A stretch of DNA of 64,000 nt from Torreya grandis. Taxonomy: Eukaryota; Streptophyta; Pinopsida; Cupressales; Taxaceae. Shown here one piece after another: positions 25,621-36,915 of this stretch (positions are counted from its first letter, which is position 1; every line of letters begins with the position of its first letter). A model generated the notes under the pieces. The model saw only the letters and a program-made list of their open reading frames with translations, had not been told where the DNA came from and made no database searches. Position numbers and translations under genes: made by a program. The stretch is taken from the NCBI GenBank assembly GCA_037957365.1, contig JARHVA010002003.1, positions 2,427,501 through 2,491,500 of the forward strand. Reading direction: 5' to 3'.

Positions 25621-27104
25621 AACTCATTAATTTTTTTTGTTGATCACATAAATACCATTGCTTTCATAGGAAGTGTTAAAATAAGTTTATCTTCCATTTA
25701 AAATTATCTTTTCAATTTGCATGCTCATTTTGACAATTTTAAATTTTTAAAAATTGAATTTCCATCTATGTTTTAGCCAACAACTGTTGAGATGATTTTT
25801 TTTCAAGTTCACGAAAGGGAAGAAAATTGAATAAAAAGAAATTATTTTTGGTCATGTAAGTTCATATAGGTTTTCAAAAATATTTTACAGATGAGAATGG
25901 AACATCTTGCTCATAAAATAAAGGGAAAGATCTTCCAAAAAAATTTAATTCCTTCTTCCTCTCTCCTCCCAACCACACCATGCAACCCACATAAAGGTAT
26001 TTTGAAAATTTTGAATATTTTTGTTTAAAGATTAAATTTATTCCAAGGAGGCACCATACAAGTTGTACACTTCCCCATGATCAAAATTTTTGACAAAATA
26101 TGAAAACATTCATAAAATGTTTCCAAGATTGAGTTGGGCACTATATAGACATAATTAGATTGTAGGAAAAAATGCAAACTTCATTTTAAAACTTTTGATT
26201 TTATTTCTAGATGCCACATGGTCGTACACCCCCCAAAATGAGAAGATTTGTTTAAAAATTGAAAACTTGATTCTTTTTTCTTAGTTGTCAAGGACATAAG
26301 ACCTGTAACATAAGCGAATTTTTTTTAACTTTTTAATTTCCTTTGGCCAATGATGAATCTTATGACCCACTAGTGAACAAGTTTGAGCATATTTTGTAAT
26401 TTTTTTGGTGTCTCCTACACCATGGAAAAACATATGGCTGTTGTCTAGCCAACCATATGCCAAAATGGAAGGTGAGAAAATTAAAAAAGGCAAAAGGGAA
26501 TAAGCAAAATTTTGGCATAAATATTTTTCATTTACCAATTAAAATTTTCAAGTTACATAACTATTGAATTGGTATGGTTTTGGCTTGGAGAAAGATGTTA
26601 TAAATGTTGACGGAGTTTTTTGGTAAAAATTGGGTTTCACCAAACTGGTGAAAACTAAGGATAAAATTGATAGGGGCAAAATTTTGATCATTTTAGTTCA
26701 TAAATTAAAGAGTGCATGGTCATGAGATTCCCCTAAAAAATACTGAGTGTTGATAAAAAAATATTTTTTGTAAAATTTTTAAATTATAGAATTTTAAAAA
26801 ATCACAAGGAATAGGGAAAATATTTTAAAAATTGAAAACCTTTTTTTTATAATTTCTTCAATTCATTTCCATTAGATGAAAAAGTTCATCATAAGTAATA
26901 CATTGGAATTTTTATAAGTATAGTTACAAGTAGGGAAATTGGTCAAAGGAAAATTGAAATTCATACAAGGAATGTTAAAAATATATTGGAATAATTTTCA
27001 TGATCAACTTATGAGTTTAAACTTTTATTTAAAATTCTAACATTTTTCGTAAATAAGAAGTTTTTCAATAAATTTTCAAAAATGTTAGATTTCTTATCAA
27101 ATTG

Positions 27105-30100
27105 ATGTCTTCATCTCTTACTCCAGAAAAGGGGATTTAGAGTAAAGGAAAAAAAACATGAACTATCAATTCCAAGGTGAGACACTTCCTTCACCACTAG
27201 ATTCAAATGTTTAAAATATCACTGACACTAATGTAGGCCACATCAACTTGGATGAGATTTGAGAAAGAATGAACATAGTGCATAAGATGGATTTTGGTCA
27301 AAGTATTTTTGATAGTGGATTGAAACAAGTGGAAGAATTCCCAAGTCACTATAGTCTCTTGAATTTTTTTTTATCATGGAAAATAATTATAACTCAGAGA
27401 CAAGGGAGGTAAGAGATCTCTAGGGGGAGTTAGTAGTGAGTTTTGTTCTTAAGCAAATTGATAATATTTTTCACCTTTCAGATCATGAATCCTTTTTTAT
27501 CTAAGCACGATTCCTCCCAAATATTTTAGGATGAAAATAGTATGGTTTGTTATAAATAATTCAAAAAAGCATGGTTGACTAAGCCAAAAAATTCCTCCAC
27601 TCAACCTCCAAAAAATCTTGCAGGATCTGATTTCAAAGATGAGATAAGTGACATGATCACATTGTTGCACATGATAGTGAGAAATCAAATGGAAAATAAC
27701 TTTTATACATGGATGTACATATTCATTTGGATCATCCTTATAAATAATTAATATATCAATTAAGATAAGTTTATCAATAATTCCATTCACAAGCAACTCA
27801 TGGAGGTAAAATTCATGTCAAAATTTTATATGACATTGTATCTCATTTACATTATATCAAGTTAAATATATTTTGATGGATTGCATATCGTGGGTGATTT
27901 TAAGTAAGCAATGGTGTACAACTTCTATCTCTAACTGGTATTGAAGGAAAAAACATATCATTTCAGAAGAGTAAATGATTGCTTTGTCCATTTCATCATC
28001 CAGTTGTATGAAAAGGAACTCTTCAACATGAGAATATTAATTGTAGCCACTATAGATATATCAATATGGGTAACTTGGTTCATATAGTTCTCAACCTTTA
28101 TTTATTTGATAATTATTGGTTGTGAAGTTTCTCCTTACATACTCCCATAATATGTCAAGGACAAGTTAGCATTGATGGAACTGGTGAGACAACTTGTTGA
28201 AAAAAACAAGTTTCTAACAAGATGATATAAAATAAGGATCAAATTTCCAATCTCAATTGGTAGGTATACTTTCCCTTCAGTGGTAAATGCCAAGACATTT
28301 GAGCAATACATGTCTTGCTATAACTTTAGGATGTTTGAAAGTAGGTTTTCATTTGACAATAAGGGCCTAATTGAGAACAATCTTGGATCCTCATTTCAAC
28401 ATATTCCATATTTTCAAGACTATTTTATGGATTTTGATGATGAAAAAGAAGTAAGGATCAAAGACTATTCATGATTTACCATGAGACAAATAGTCAATTT
28501 TGGCATAATGAAAGTCTCAAAAAAAAATGGTGGATGATGAGGTAATATTGGACCGCATCTTTGAAAAATAAATCATCACAACAAATCCATTTCACATAGT
28601 ACATTGGGATAAAATGGAATATACTTATCTCAAAGGTAAAATAAGAGTTTTAATTGACAAAACTCTCAAGTGGATGAAAGTCAAGGGAGTTGATGTTAAA
28701 ATTTTTTATTTCCCTACACCTCCTAGGGAAGATTAATTTGGTAACTTGTACAAGGAATAGGATGAACTAAAAAAATAAATGAAGTAGACCCTAGTGGGTA
28801 ACCCTCAGTGATATAAGAGGCACATGAGCCTGAAGCTACTTAATAAGAATTTCAACCATAGAAGACTATCAAGATAAAAATAAAAAGGTTAAGTGAAAAT
28901 ATTTCTTCTTCTCCTAAGATTTCAATTCCTCAAGAGGTTTTAGTTGATAGTTTTCAATTTTATTATGAACTGGTAGAGAACACAACTCAAAAACTCTTAG
29001 CTTTAGATGATACAATACTCTCTATGTCATATACTTTCCCATTTCAAGAGGTTACTCATATCTCTTTATCTTCTCCCTTGAATCTTGAGTTTCTTGCTTA
29101 CCCCTCTCTTAGAATTCCTTTTGTTACAATCAATACACAAGAGTAAATTGAAACATCTTTTCAAGGTTCCCCCATTAAGAAAACACCTTATTCAACTTTA
29201 TCTAGGCTTGTTCCACCTGTTCAAATTTATATCCCATTACCTTCCTCAAGGATGACAACTTCATAATAGTTGTCTATAGTAGTGAAGAGAACAATAAAAA
29301 TTGTTGAACCTAAAGAGATAGATTTTGGAACCTTGATAGTTCCTTTCTCAAAGGGGCCAAAGAAATCAAGGATAATTTTACAAATGGTGACAGATGAAAA
29401 AGGGAAAAATATGTGGAAGTATCCATTATTAAAATTAAAATGGATAAATCAAAAATTACCATTGAATACTACTAAGTATTTAGGGTTCATTTGGGAAAAT
29501 CAAAAAAATAAGGGATGAAAAGAGATGTACAGTTGGTGATTGGCACCATCTTTGAAAAAATGAATAAAGACAAGGTGATAAAAGATAAACTGAAAGAGAA
29601 TGTGGAAAAATTGAACTCAATAATATAGATATTGGTTTGGCCAAGTCAACCAACTATCGATTCATCAAGTCTTCATGCTGAGACACTGGAAACATTAAGA
29701 AAGGTAGGCCAAATGGGTAATGCAATGAAAGACTAGATTTAAAAAGTTACTGATCAAGGAGCCTCAATAATTCTCACCATAACACTTATGTTTTATAAAA
29801 TTCAATCACAATACAAATAGCTAGTAACAAAGTAAAATGTATATTATTAATAAAAATAAAATTTAGAGGAACTCAATCTTGGGTTGGTTGAGTTCTCAAA
29901 ATTTCTTTCTATTGATCTTGTTAGAAAAGGAGTGTTCAATAATGATGAAATTATCTCTTAGATTGAATTTCTTTGGGCCACTAAACTTATAATCTAATCT
30001 CTTCAAGAGTGTCTTTAAAAATTCAATAATTAAAGATAACTTGAAAGTGACACAATGATGGAAATTGTAATTGAAGTCAAGACATTAAATTGTCATTTTA

Positions 30101-30420
30101 TCAATGACAAGGATTAAGAGGGGAATATGATTTTAATTGAGATTGTATTTGGAAAATTTAAAGAGAAAATTTAGGACATTATTAATCTTAAATTTGCATT
30201 TGGTCATGAATAACTTCATCAATTATCTAAATGCTAAGTGAATGTGGATAATTTGGATATAACAATAAACAGTCTCCAAGGCAAGCTTCAAGAAATGGAG
30301 TTAGACTACTCAGTAGACATTGCCTATAGGTACATAGATGGACTAGATGAAGACTTAATCAGGGTATTTCTCTAGATATTTGATGACTTCTTGAAAGGGA
30401 AAGAATTTTTAATATGGTAG
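27105..30420 (+). pseudogene. LTR-encoded long reading frame, copy B
   Basis: The better-preserved copy of a frame of about 1,100 codons lying wholly inside the LTR, in sense with gag-pol. Starting ATGTCTTCATCT at 27105, it reads 'MNYQFQGETLPSPLDSNV', 'MNIVHKMDFGQSIFDSGL' (about 27270), 'KDEISDMITLLHMIVRNQME' (about 27635), 'FRRVNDCFVHFIIQLYEKEL' (about 27963), the 64-codon open stretch 28280-28474 ('MVNAKTFEQYMSCYNF'), 'EPKEIDFGTLIVPFSKGPKK' (about 29308) and 'MTDDFLKGK'-like ('DDFLKGKEFLIW') before the stop at 30418-30420. Scattered TAA/TAG stops and a few frameshifts interrupt it. I recognise no domain. A Ser/Pro/Thr-rich middle (about 28860-29300) lies between two more ordered halves. Confidence 0.6.
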
Positions 30421-30750
30421 TAATAATAATGAAGAATTATGTTCAGTTTTTCTACATTATCTTCTCTTGTTTGTTTGCACGTAACTTGTGTTGTTGCACT
30501 CTTTTTCCTCTTTTAAATATGCATTGAAATTATACAAATTGTTTTTCTAATTTTTAAACTTGCTTTTTCAAGTTTTAAAAATTGATAATGTGTTTTTTCA
30601 AGGAGTGAAAAAATCCCAATTATTTTCTCAAGTGCTGTTAAATGCTTAAAAAAATTGCACCATTTCAAGTTGTAATTTCCCATTGGTGTTTTTGTAATTT
30701 TGTAAAAAGGAAAAATAGGTGGTTTTACACCATAACCACCAATTTTATTC

Positions 30751-30758
30751 CATAAATA
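30751..30758 (+). promoter_or_regulatory. Candidate LTR TATA-like site (Element 1, 3' LTR)
   Basis: CATAAATA at the position matching TATATAAAT (16828) in the 5' LTR, followed by the shared phrase 'ACAAGTTAGGGA'. Weak on its own. Confidence 0.25.
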
Positions 30759-31498
30759 CAAGTTAGGGACTCATAATAAAGGTCTGAAATAGATAGAATT
30801 TTGGCAAAGCATTGTAAAGGAGATCAATCATTCTAATCTTCAGAATCAATACAAAGAGGTGTTTTTAAACTTTGTGTTAGTAATATCTTTTAAATTATGT
30901 ATTTTCATTAATTCAACATGTTTTATTTTCATTGACATTGTTATAAATTTCAAACTATTTATAATAATAAATTAGATTACAAATTTTTTATCTAAAGTTG
31001 TAATTTTTATTTCCAACGCATGTGAAAATCTCAGTGGGAATAGAGATAATCTCTTAATTGTTTCTGTTAGAAAATACATAAGGTTATTAGTTTCTATTAT
31101 CAAAGTTAAAATAGTATTATAGTGTATGTTTCATATCCATAAGGATTTGATTATGTCTTTTTGATCCATTTCATGAGATTTTCTTCTTCTAAAAGTCAAA
31201 TTTTCTCTCAAAACTTTCGTCTAGTCTCAGTTTCTAATTTGATGAGTTTATTGATTAAAAATTATATCTTATTTCTCTCTCCCTCTATATATTTTCCTTT
31301 CTAAAAACTTGTTTTCATGCTTTCAGGTTAAAATTATTACCCCATGATTTACATTCCTTTGTTTGTAAACATTTATTGCTTTCCTATTTTAGCTTTTAAT
31401 AAAGGTAGCCCTGCCTACTAACAAAAGAAGGACTTTATCCCCCATGTTTTTGATGCAAAGATATCAATTTGTTCTCTTGAAAAAATTTCATGCCAATA

Positions 31499-31889
31499 AA
31501 TTATTGATTACTATCGGTGAAAGGGTGATTCTCACTAAAAACTTATGGACAAAAGTAGGTCTTGTTAATAGATCACCTGGATATGTTTGAAGTCTTGTAT
31601 ATAAACAAGAGATGACACCCCCTGAACCACCTACATATGTAATGGTTCAATTTGATAACTAAAAAGGATTAATTTTATTGATGTAACTCCAAACACAATT
31701 CCAATCACTCTTAGACAAATTAGTTGTGTATGTTAGTTCCCTTTGAAATTGACATGGGTATTGACAATCCTAAAATCACAAAGCTTAACACTTGACAAAG
31801 CCACAATTGATATAGGACTTACAAAATGACAAGGTTTGACATTTAATTTTATATCATGTGTCAGGTCATTACATTTTAAATATCATAAA

Positions 31890-31892
<3 letters not shown>
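31499..31892 (+). pseudogene. PIF1-like helicase remnant, copy 3, 3' part
   Basis: Resumes exactly where the 5' part stopped, with ATTATTGATTACTATC and then the frame for 'GERVILTKNLW'. The C-terminal remnants of 'ATIDIG' and 'QGLTF' lie near 31800-31840. It ends in the same place as copy 1, at a dinucleotide repeat. This is the downstream flank of Element 1 and fixes that element's right boundary. Confidence 0.75.
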
Positions 31893-31941
<49 letters not shown>

Positions 31942-31955
31942 GTGTGTGTGTGTGT
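31893..31955. repeat. (TA)n(TG)n compound microsatellite
   Basis: A TA run of about 44 bp followed by a TG run of about 18 bp, at the same point of the helicase unit where copy 1 has (GT)65. Confidence 0.95.
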
Positions 31956-32963
31956 TGATCTCTATTTACCATTTTAATAAAAAATGCATATAATTTTAGT
32001 ATCATAAACTTGTTGTTATATTATTTATAAATGTCAAATTTTGTGTTTCTCTTTATTTCCCATTTTGATATTGTATTATTGAAAAATAAGGAAGAATTAA
32101 ATACCCACCATCCAAGGTTTAGTCATTAATTATTTACCACCCATTAGCCAACAAATGCTAATTTTAGTAAGTAAAAAATCTCCAAAAATATATTACACAC
32201 TAAAATTAACCTATCAAATGAATATCAACTAAAGTTAAAGCCTGGTTACAAAACCATACTATTTCTAAAATTAGAAAAATATTAAAAATAATGTTAAACT
32301 ACAATTTTAGACCCTTAGATGGTCATGTACGGCCTCTAAAAATATCAAAAATGTACATACCTAGATAGGCTTGGTTATTGTTGCACTGAACTTTTTTAGA
32401 TAGTCAGTTTGGCATGAATATGGTCTCAATCAAAGCAACAGATCAAAATTTATGGCCTCTAGAAGTTAGGCCTCTTTTTATGAATCATATTCTGAATAAT
32501 ACGTTTTAAATTTTGTAAAAGAAGGATATAAAATGTTTTATACAAAGGACATCTTACTAAACTTAATAAATTAGTTATTTATTTATTGTTAAGAAAAAAA
32601 ACATTGTATAATTGAGTCTTTCACATATACATTAAGAAGACACTATAAAACTAAAAACTATTCTAACTATTCTCTAAAAAAAATCATTGTTGGTTTTGAC
32701 ATTTCTAGTCTTCATTACTTAGCCCATAGGTACAATAGGGAAAACATATTTTGTTAGATTTTTTTGGAATCGATATAAGTTGATAAAAAATTTATATATA
32801 TTTTACCTAGTTGTAAATTGATGTTAACGTTTAGAGATTTTTCAAAAATAGCCCTATGCACTATTATTCTAGGATTAGTTCAAAAATATAAAAAAATTAA
32901 AAAAAATTGAAAACTATCTCATCTCCCAATCAAGAATATTATAAACTGATCTTAAAAATTCAA
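31956..32963. other. Helicase 3' flank, then unassigned DNA
   Basis: 31956-32100 matches 5202-5345. From 32101 to the start of Element 2 nothing is recognised. Confidence 0.55.
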
Positions 32964-33652
32964 TGTAAAACCTATTATCACTTGGATTTGAACCCTTTGA
33001 GGAGATTTATAAGATCTTCTAAGCCATGTCGCACAATTGAAACACCTCTAGGCTTGTGGGTGGCCTAAAGATGAGGTGAATCTTTAGATAGGGCTAGCTC
33101 CCTTGATGTACCACTTTGGATTACAACTACACCTAAAATTTTGGGGGTTAAATGGAGGGAGATAAATAAAATCAAACTATTCTAATGGAGGTGATGCACC
33201 AAATAATATGATGACTTCCAACCAATAGCATGTTACAAATGAGAGCAAATGACTAACCAAACATACACTCCTTCAATCTACATCTTCTCACATCAATATT
33301 ACATTAAAAGGTTATAGATGAATGTGCAAATACAGGAGGACTAGATAAGAGACCTTGAATAGCACTAATGAATATACTAACTCACTAAATCATTGAAATT
33401 TCATAAAATGCTTCACATGCCCTATAAGAGGAAGCTTTCCAACTAAAAATAGGATTAAAGAATGAGACAACATGCTAAGGAATCCATAGTCTTCACTAAT
33501 AAAGATCCAAAATTCAAGTAGAAAAAAATATTAATAGTCATGAAGAGGTAAAAATTATTATTCTTATTGATTAAATTTTATGCAAATGATCAGGGCTTTT
33601 TCATACTCAGATGGAACATAAGTTATAATGGCCAAAATGCCTAGTTCTTATA

Positions 33653-33658
<6 letters not shown>

Positions 33659-33698
<40 letters not shown>

Positions 33699-33711
33699 GG
33701 GGGCGGGAGGG
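33659..33711. repeat. (GA)n microsatellite running into a G-rich tract
   Basis: About 30 bp of GA dinucleotides lead into four G runs (33689-33697, 33699-33703, 33705-33707, 33709-33711) separated by single bases, a G-quadruplex-type pattern on the plus strand. The right LTR has only a short GA tract at the same place. Confidence 0.9.
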
Positions 33712-34325
33712 AGAGAGAAGTCCAAGGGTCACAAGGACACTTATCAATCTAAGATAATTAGTTAATTTTTCATTATAAGAGGATTTGAGATGAACCATGT
33801 AAGGTTTGAAATCACAAGTGTTCATCTAAGTCATAAAACTTCATGAAAAGTGGCATGAAACTCCTCATTCTGGCTCAAAAAATTACCTTCATAATTTTGG
33901 CATGTTTTAACATCCCAAAAATGATTATGTATATGTTTGATTATTTGAATTAATGGGAATGGTTTTAGGCACACCTCTCCATGCATTGGTTCAAGGCCTA
34001 GTCATCTAAAACCACTTAGGAATGAGCCATCATCATTTGCAATCCAAAAAACTATTCCTTCATGCAACCTACACACTTGGCCTCAAATTTGGCATCATTT
34101 TACCATTAAAATACATGGGAGGGATTGTATGATAATTTTAAATATTCTCTATGTCCTTAGAATCATCAGGGTCACCTTAAAATAATCTCACTTAAAGTTT
34201 TTCACCCTTCTCACTAGCTTGTCCACTATGCCAGTTTTGATTGGTTGAGATAAAGCTATTTGTTTGAACACTTAAGAGATTATATAAATAATTAAATGGA
34301 CATATGGGTTATCACAAGTCCTAAT

Positions 34326-34853
34326 TGGATCCAAAAATTAGAATTTACGGTTGATAAATATTTTAATAACACAGTAACAATGAATTCTCTGAAAAGAGAT
34401 GTATTATTATTCAAGATCGCAATACAACTACATGCTTATCTCTGGGAAGAGATGTCTAATTTTCCATTTCAGGTTAAAAATTAATTTATACCTATTTATA
34501 AATCAGTGGGAGGATGTGGAAGGTCACCAATCTTGAGGAATATTAAGTGGTTCGACTTCCACACTTTAAAACAATACAGAACTCGAGGAATTACTATTTT
34601 TAGAAACTTACTATTTTTAGACTGCACTACTAAAATTGAAATTTGGGGAACTTACATTGGGTTTTAGGGTGTCAAACTTCATTGAGAAAATATCCATGTG
34701 ATCTCATAGTTTTCTTCTCATTCTTAGCTTTTTAATGGTTTAAATGGCGAGTTAATTGGAGCTATGGTGCAAAAGTTATGGCTGCCAGAAGTTTTATCAT
34801 CAATTGGGGTGGAACAGTCACCTGAATTATCACCTAAATTACTGCCTATATCA
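34326..34853 (-). repeat. Chromovirus 3' LTR
   Basis: Matches 40134-40671 in order. On the minus strand it starts TGATATAGG after the purine tract and ends near GGATCCA. Shared phrases include 'GCTTATCTCTGGGAAGAGAT' and 'AGAACTCGAGGAATTACTAT'. Confidence 0.85.
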
Positions 34854-34867
34854 TTCCTCCCTCCTCG
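34854..34867 (-). other. Chromovirus polypurine tract
   Basis: Minus strand CGAGGAGGGAGGAA directly before the 3' LTR start TGATAT. Confidence 0.8.
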
Positions 34868-35055
34868 AAAATCAATGGTCCCCATTGCATCAATGTTCCT
34901 CGTCAGGTTTGGTAGTTTTGTCTTGATTTGATTATCTGTGAGCCACTCACCTTGGTGGCTAAGCTTGCCCCTTTTGACCACTCAATAAAGTGGAATAGAG
35001 CATCCTCTTGTTGTCTTCATCCAGGTGTCCACAATTTGATCCTACTCCATTAGAT
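34868..35055 (-). pseudogene. Chromovirus chromodomain-like tail
   Basis: The minus strand reads 'VVKRGKLSHQGEWLTDNQI' then 'KLPNLTRNIDAMGTIDFRGG', ending at the purine tract. Hydrophobic and Trp positions resemble the 'EYLVKWKGxxxxxATWE' end of a chromodomain, which binds chromatin marks and steers integration. The solo LTR at 35061-35764 separates it from the integrase body. Confidence 0.55.
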
Positions 35056-35060
35056 AAAAA

Positions 35061-35764
35061 TGTTAAGGTGTGGAGCCTAAAAGCTTCACATATGAGTGCA
35101 TTTGATAGTTTCGAGTTTACACAGTCACCGGCGTTGATAAAGAGCAATCGACGTCAGTCAGGTGCAATTGAAGAGACGTCGAGATCGACAGTTGATCAAC
35201 CGACGTCGGTCACAGGCAAGCAGATAGGAACCGGCGTCGGTTACCTGTGCATCCAAAAAGCTATTTTCGAGGATAGAATCGAGTGTTTGCATGATGAGTT
35301 TAAGTCTTAGTCTTAAGTTCGCGTCTCTATTATTAGTAAGACTATTTTTAGAGCCCTTGTTCAAGAGGCTTAACTGTTGGTTGTAAGTGCATGCTCAAGT
35401 CTCCTAATTCTATATGTAGAATTAGATCTTCTTAGCTTATTGTAGTAGTAGTTCATTGTATGTGAATGTTGAAGAATAGTACAAAGTTAAATCATTCCAG
35501 GTTGTTGGAGTTGATTGTACTTGAGAGAGAGAGAGCTCTTGAGGGAAAGAGATCTAGTGAGAGATCTGTACATCTGAGAGAGGTGCGGAAGAAAGAAGTT
35601 TCTTCAATTGTATTCCTTTTGTAAAGAGTTTAATACAAGTTTTCAGGGTGGTTTCTTGTATCTCTTGTTCTTGATATTTATCATTCTAATTACTTATCAT
35701 TCTGATTTAATTCCATGTTTATTGCTTTCATAAGTGTAATCAAATTGTTGGTTGATCCCCAACA
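35061..35764 (+). mobile_element. Solo LTR with AAAAA target duplication
   Basis: Begins TGTTAAGG and ends CCCCAACA, flanked on both sides by AAAAA (35056-35060 and 35765-35769). Removing it rejoins the chromovirus frame after the integrase. It has an unusually CpG-rich block (35126-35243) and a short GA tract at 35524-35534. No primer site follows, so it is a recombined solo LTR. The family is probably copia-like, but I cannot assign it firmly. The small opposing frames at 34959-35364 are not genes. Confidence 0.7.
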
Positions 35765-35769
35765 AAAAA

Positions 35770-36915
35770 CTCTATGGATCAAGCTCATTAATGTCAATTT
35801 ATTCTACTATGACTGAAGTGTCGAATAGAGGTGGATGATATGGTTTGAGGAGCTCCACATTGAATATTGGATGCAGACCGAGGTAGGTTGGTAGGTTCAA
35901 CTCAAAAGCATTTTCTCCAACTTTTTTGGTGATGGTGTAGGGACCATATCGCAGAGGCTGAATTTTTCTATGTGGGCCTAAAATTCATTCCTTTTGAATC
36001 CAAAACCAAACCTTATCACCCATAGAAAAATGGTGTGCAATCCTATGTTTGTCATGGTGTTGCTTATACTTCTGATTCATCTTGTCCAGGATGTCATGAA
36101 CTTGTTACTAGATGTGTTGCATTTGTTCAATGAAATTTTTTGCTTTTCCTACCTCAGATCTTCCATGAGGTGTGTATTCCATGGTGGAGAATGGAATAGC
36201 TATATTAATTGGTGCCATGGGTTAGAACCTGAAGCATACTTGGAATGGACTGTGCTTGGTTGAGTTGTGTAGGGTCAGATTGTATCCATGTTGTATGAAA
36301 AGAAGCCCCTCATCCCATGTTTGTAGATGTTTGGAGAGATACATCTAAATCATGTGAATAATCAAGAGGTTCACCACCTCTATCTGACCATCAATCTATG
36401 GATGGAAGGTTGTAGACTTCATCAACTTGATATCCATCATCTTCCATAGAGTGGACCAGAAGATGCTCAGGAACCTGCTATCCCGATCTGAGATGATGGA
36501 CTTAGGGAGACCAAAATGGAGCCATACATGACTAAAATATAGTTGAGCAATTTATTCAATAGATATATTTTTCTTACAAGCAATCATGATAGCCATTTTT
36601 GAAAAATGATCAACTACCACAAAAATACAGTCCTTAGCATGTTTTGAAGTGGGCAAACCTGAGAGAAAATCCATTGAGATAGATTTCCAAGGCATGGTTG
36701 GTTCTAGAAATGGCATGTACAATCCTTGTTTATTATTTGTTGGCTTGGATATTGCACATGGGGTGAAAGAATTGAGATATCTTTCCACATCCTTTTGCAT
36801 ATGGGGCTAGTAGAAGTGTTTTTGAAGAACTGCCAATGTCTTCTTTATACCAAATTGTCCAACTATCCTACTGAAATGTGCTTCCCATATCATCTTTTGT
36901 TGCTCTACAACTAGA
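35770..36915 (-). pseudogene. Chromovirus integrase remnant
   Basis: Minus strand. The open stretch 36800-36552 reads 'MQKDVERYLNSFTPCAISK' (zinc-binding region, one Cys position altered) followed by 'WKSISMDFLSGLPTS' and 'CIFVVVDHFSKMAIMI', the first part of the catalytic core. Remnants of '[11 protein letters not shown]', 'FHPWIDGQIEVVN' and 'ALWADRI'-equivalent pieces follow to about 36100. The C-terminal piece 'LRYGPYTITKKVGENAFELN' ends near 35800. Several stops interrupt it. Confidence 0.8.

Larger units (their letters stand above)
7845..31498 (+). mobile_element. Element 1: giant Ty3/gypsy (Tat-like) LTR retrotransposon
   Basis: A full-length but decayed LTR element. It begins TGTTG and ends CAATA (probably once CAACA). 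It is flanked by a perfect 5-bp target duplication AATTA (7840-7844, 31499-31503) and sits inside a helicase remnant. The LTRs are 7845-17580 (containing a 3086-bp copia insertion) and 24930-31498. The interior, 17581-24929, starts with a tRNA-Lys-like primer site and carries gag, protease, archaeal-type RNase H, RT, RNase H and integrase remnants in sense orientation. The extra RNase H places it in the Tat lineage, which also includes Ogre elements with multi-kilobase LTRs. It is about 20.6 kb without the nested copia. No clear polypurine tract was found before 24930. Confidence 0.85.
24930..31498 (+). repeat. Element 1 3' LTR, about 6.6 kb
   Basis: 6569 bp from TGTTGCATAT to GCCAATA, followed directly by AATTA and the resumed helicase remnant. 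It has no nested insertion and is the better reference copy of the LTR. It contains a motif-rich 5' part (25150-25600), the long reading frame (27105-30420), a weak TATA-like site (30751) and an R-U5-like tail. Confidence 0.85.

Noticed and set aside
35008..35364. Opposing 60-100-codon frames in the CpG-rich block
   Set aside because: They overlap on both strands inside a solo LTR with fitting ends and target duplication; the openness comes from local base composition.
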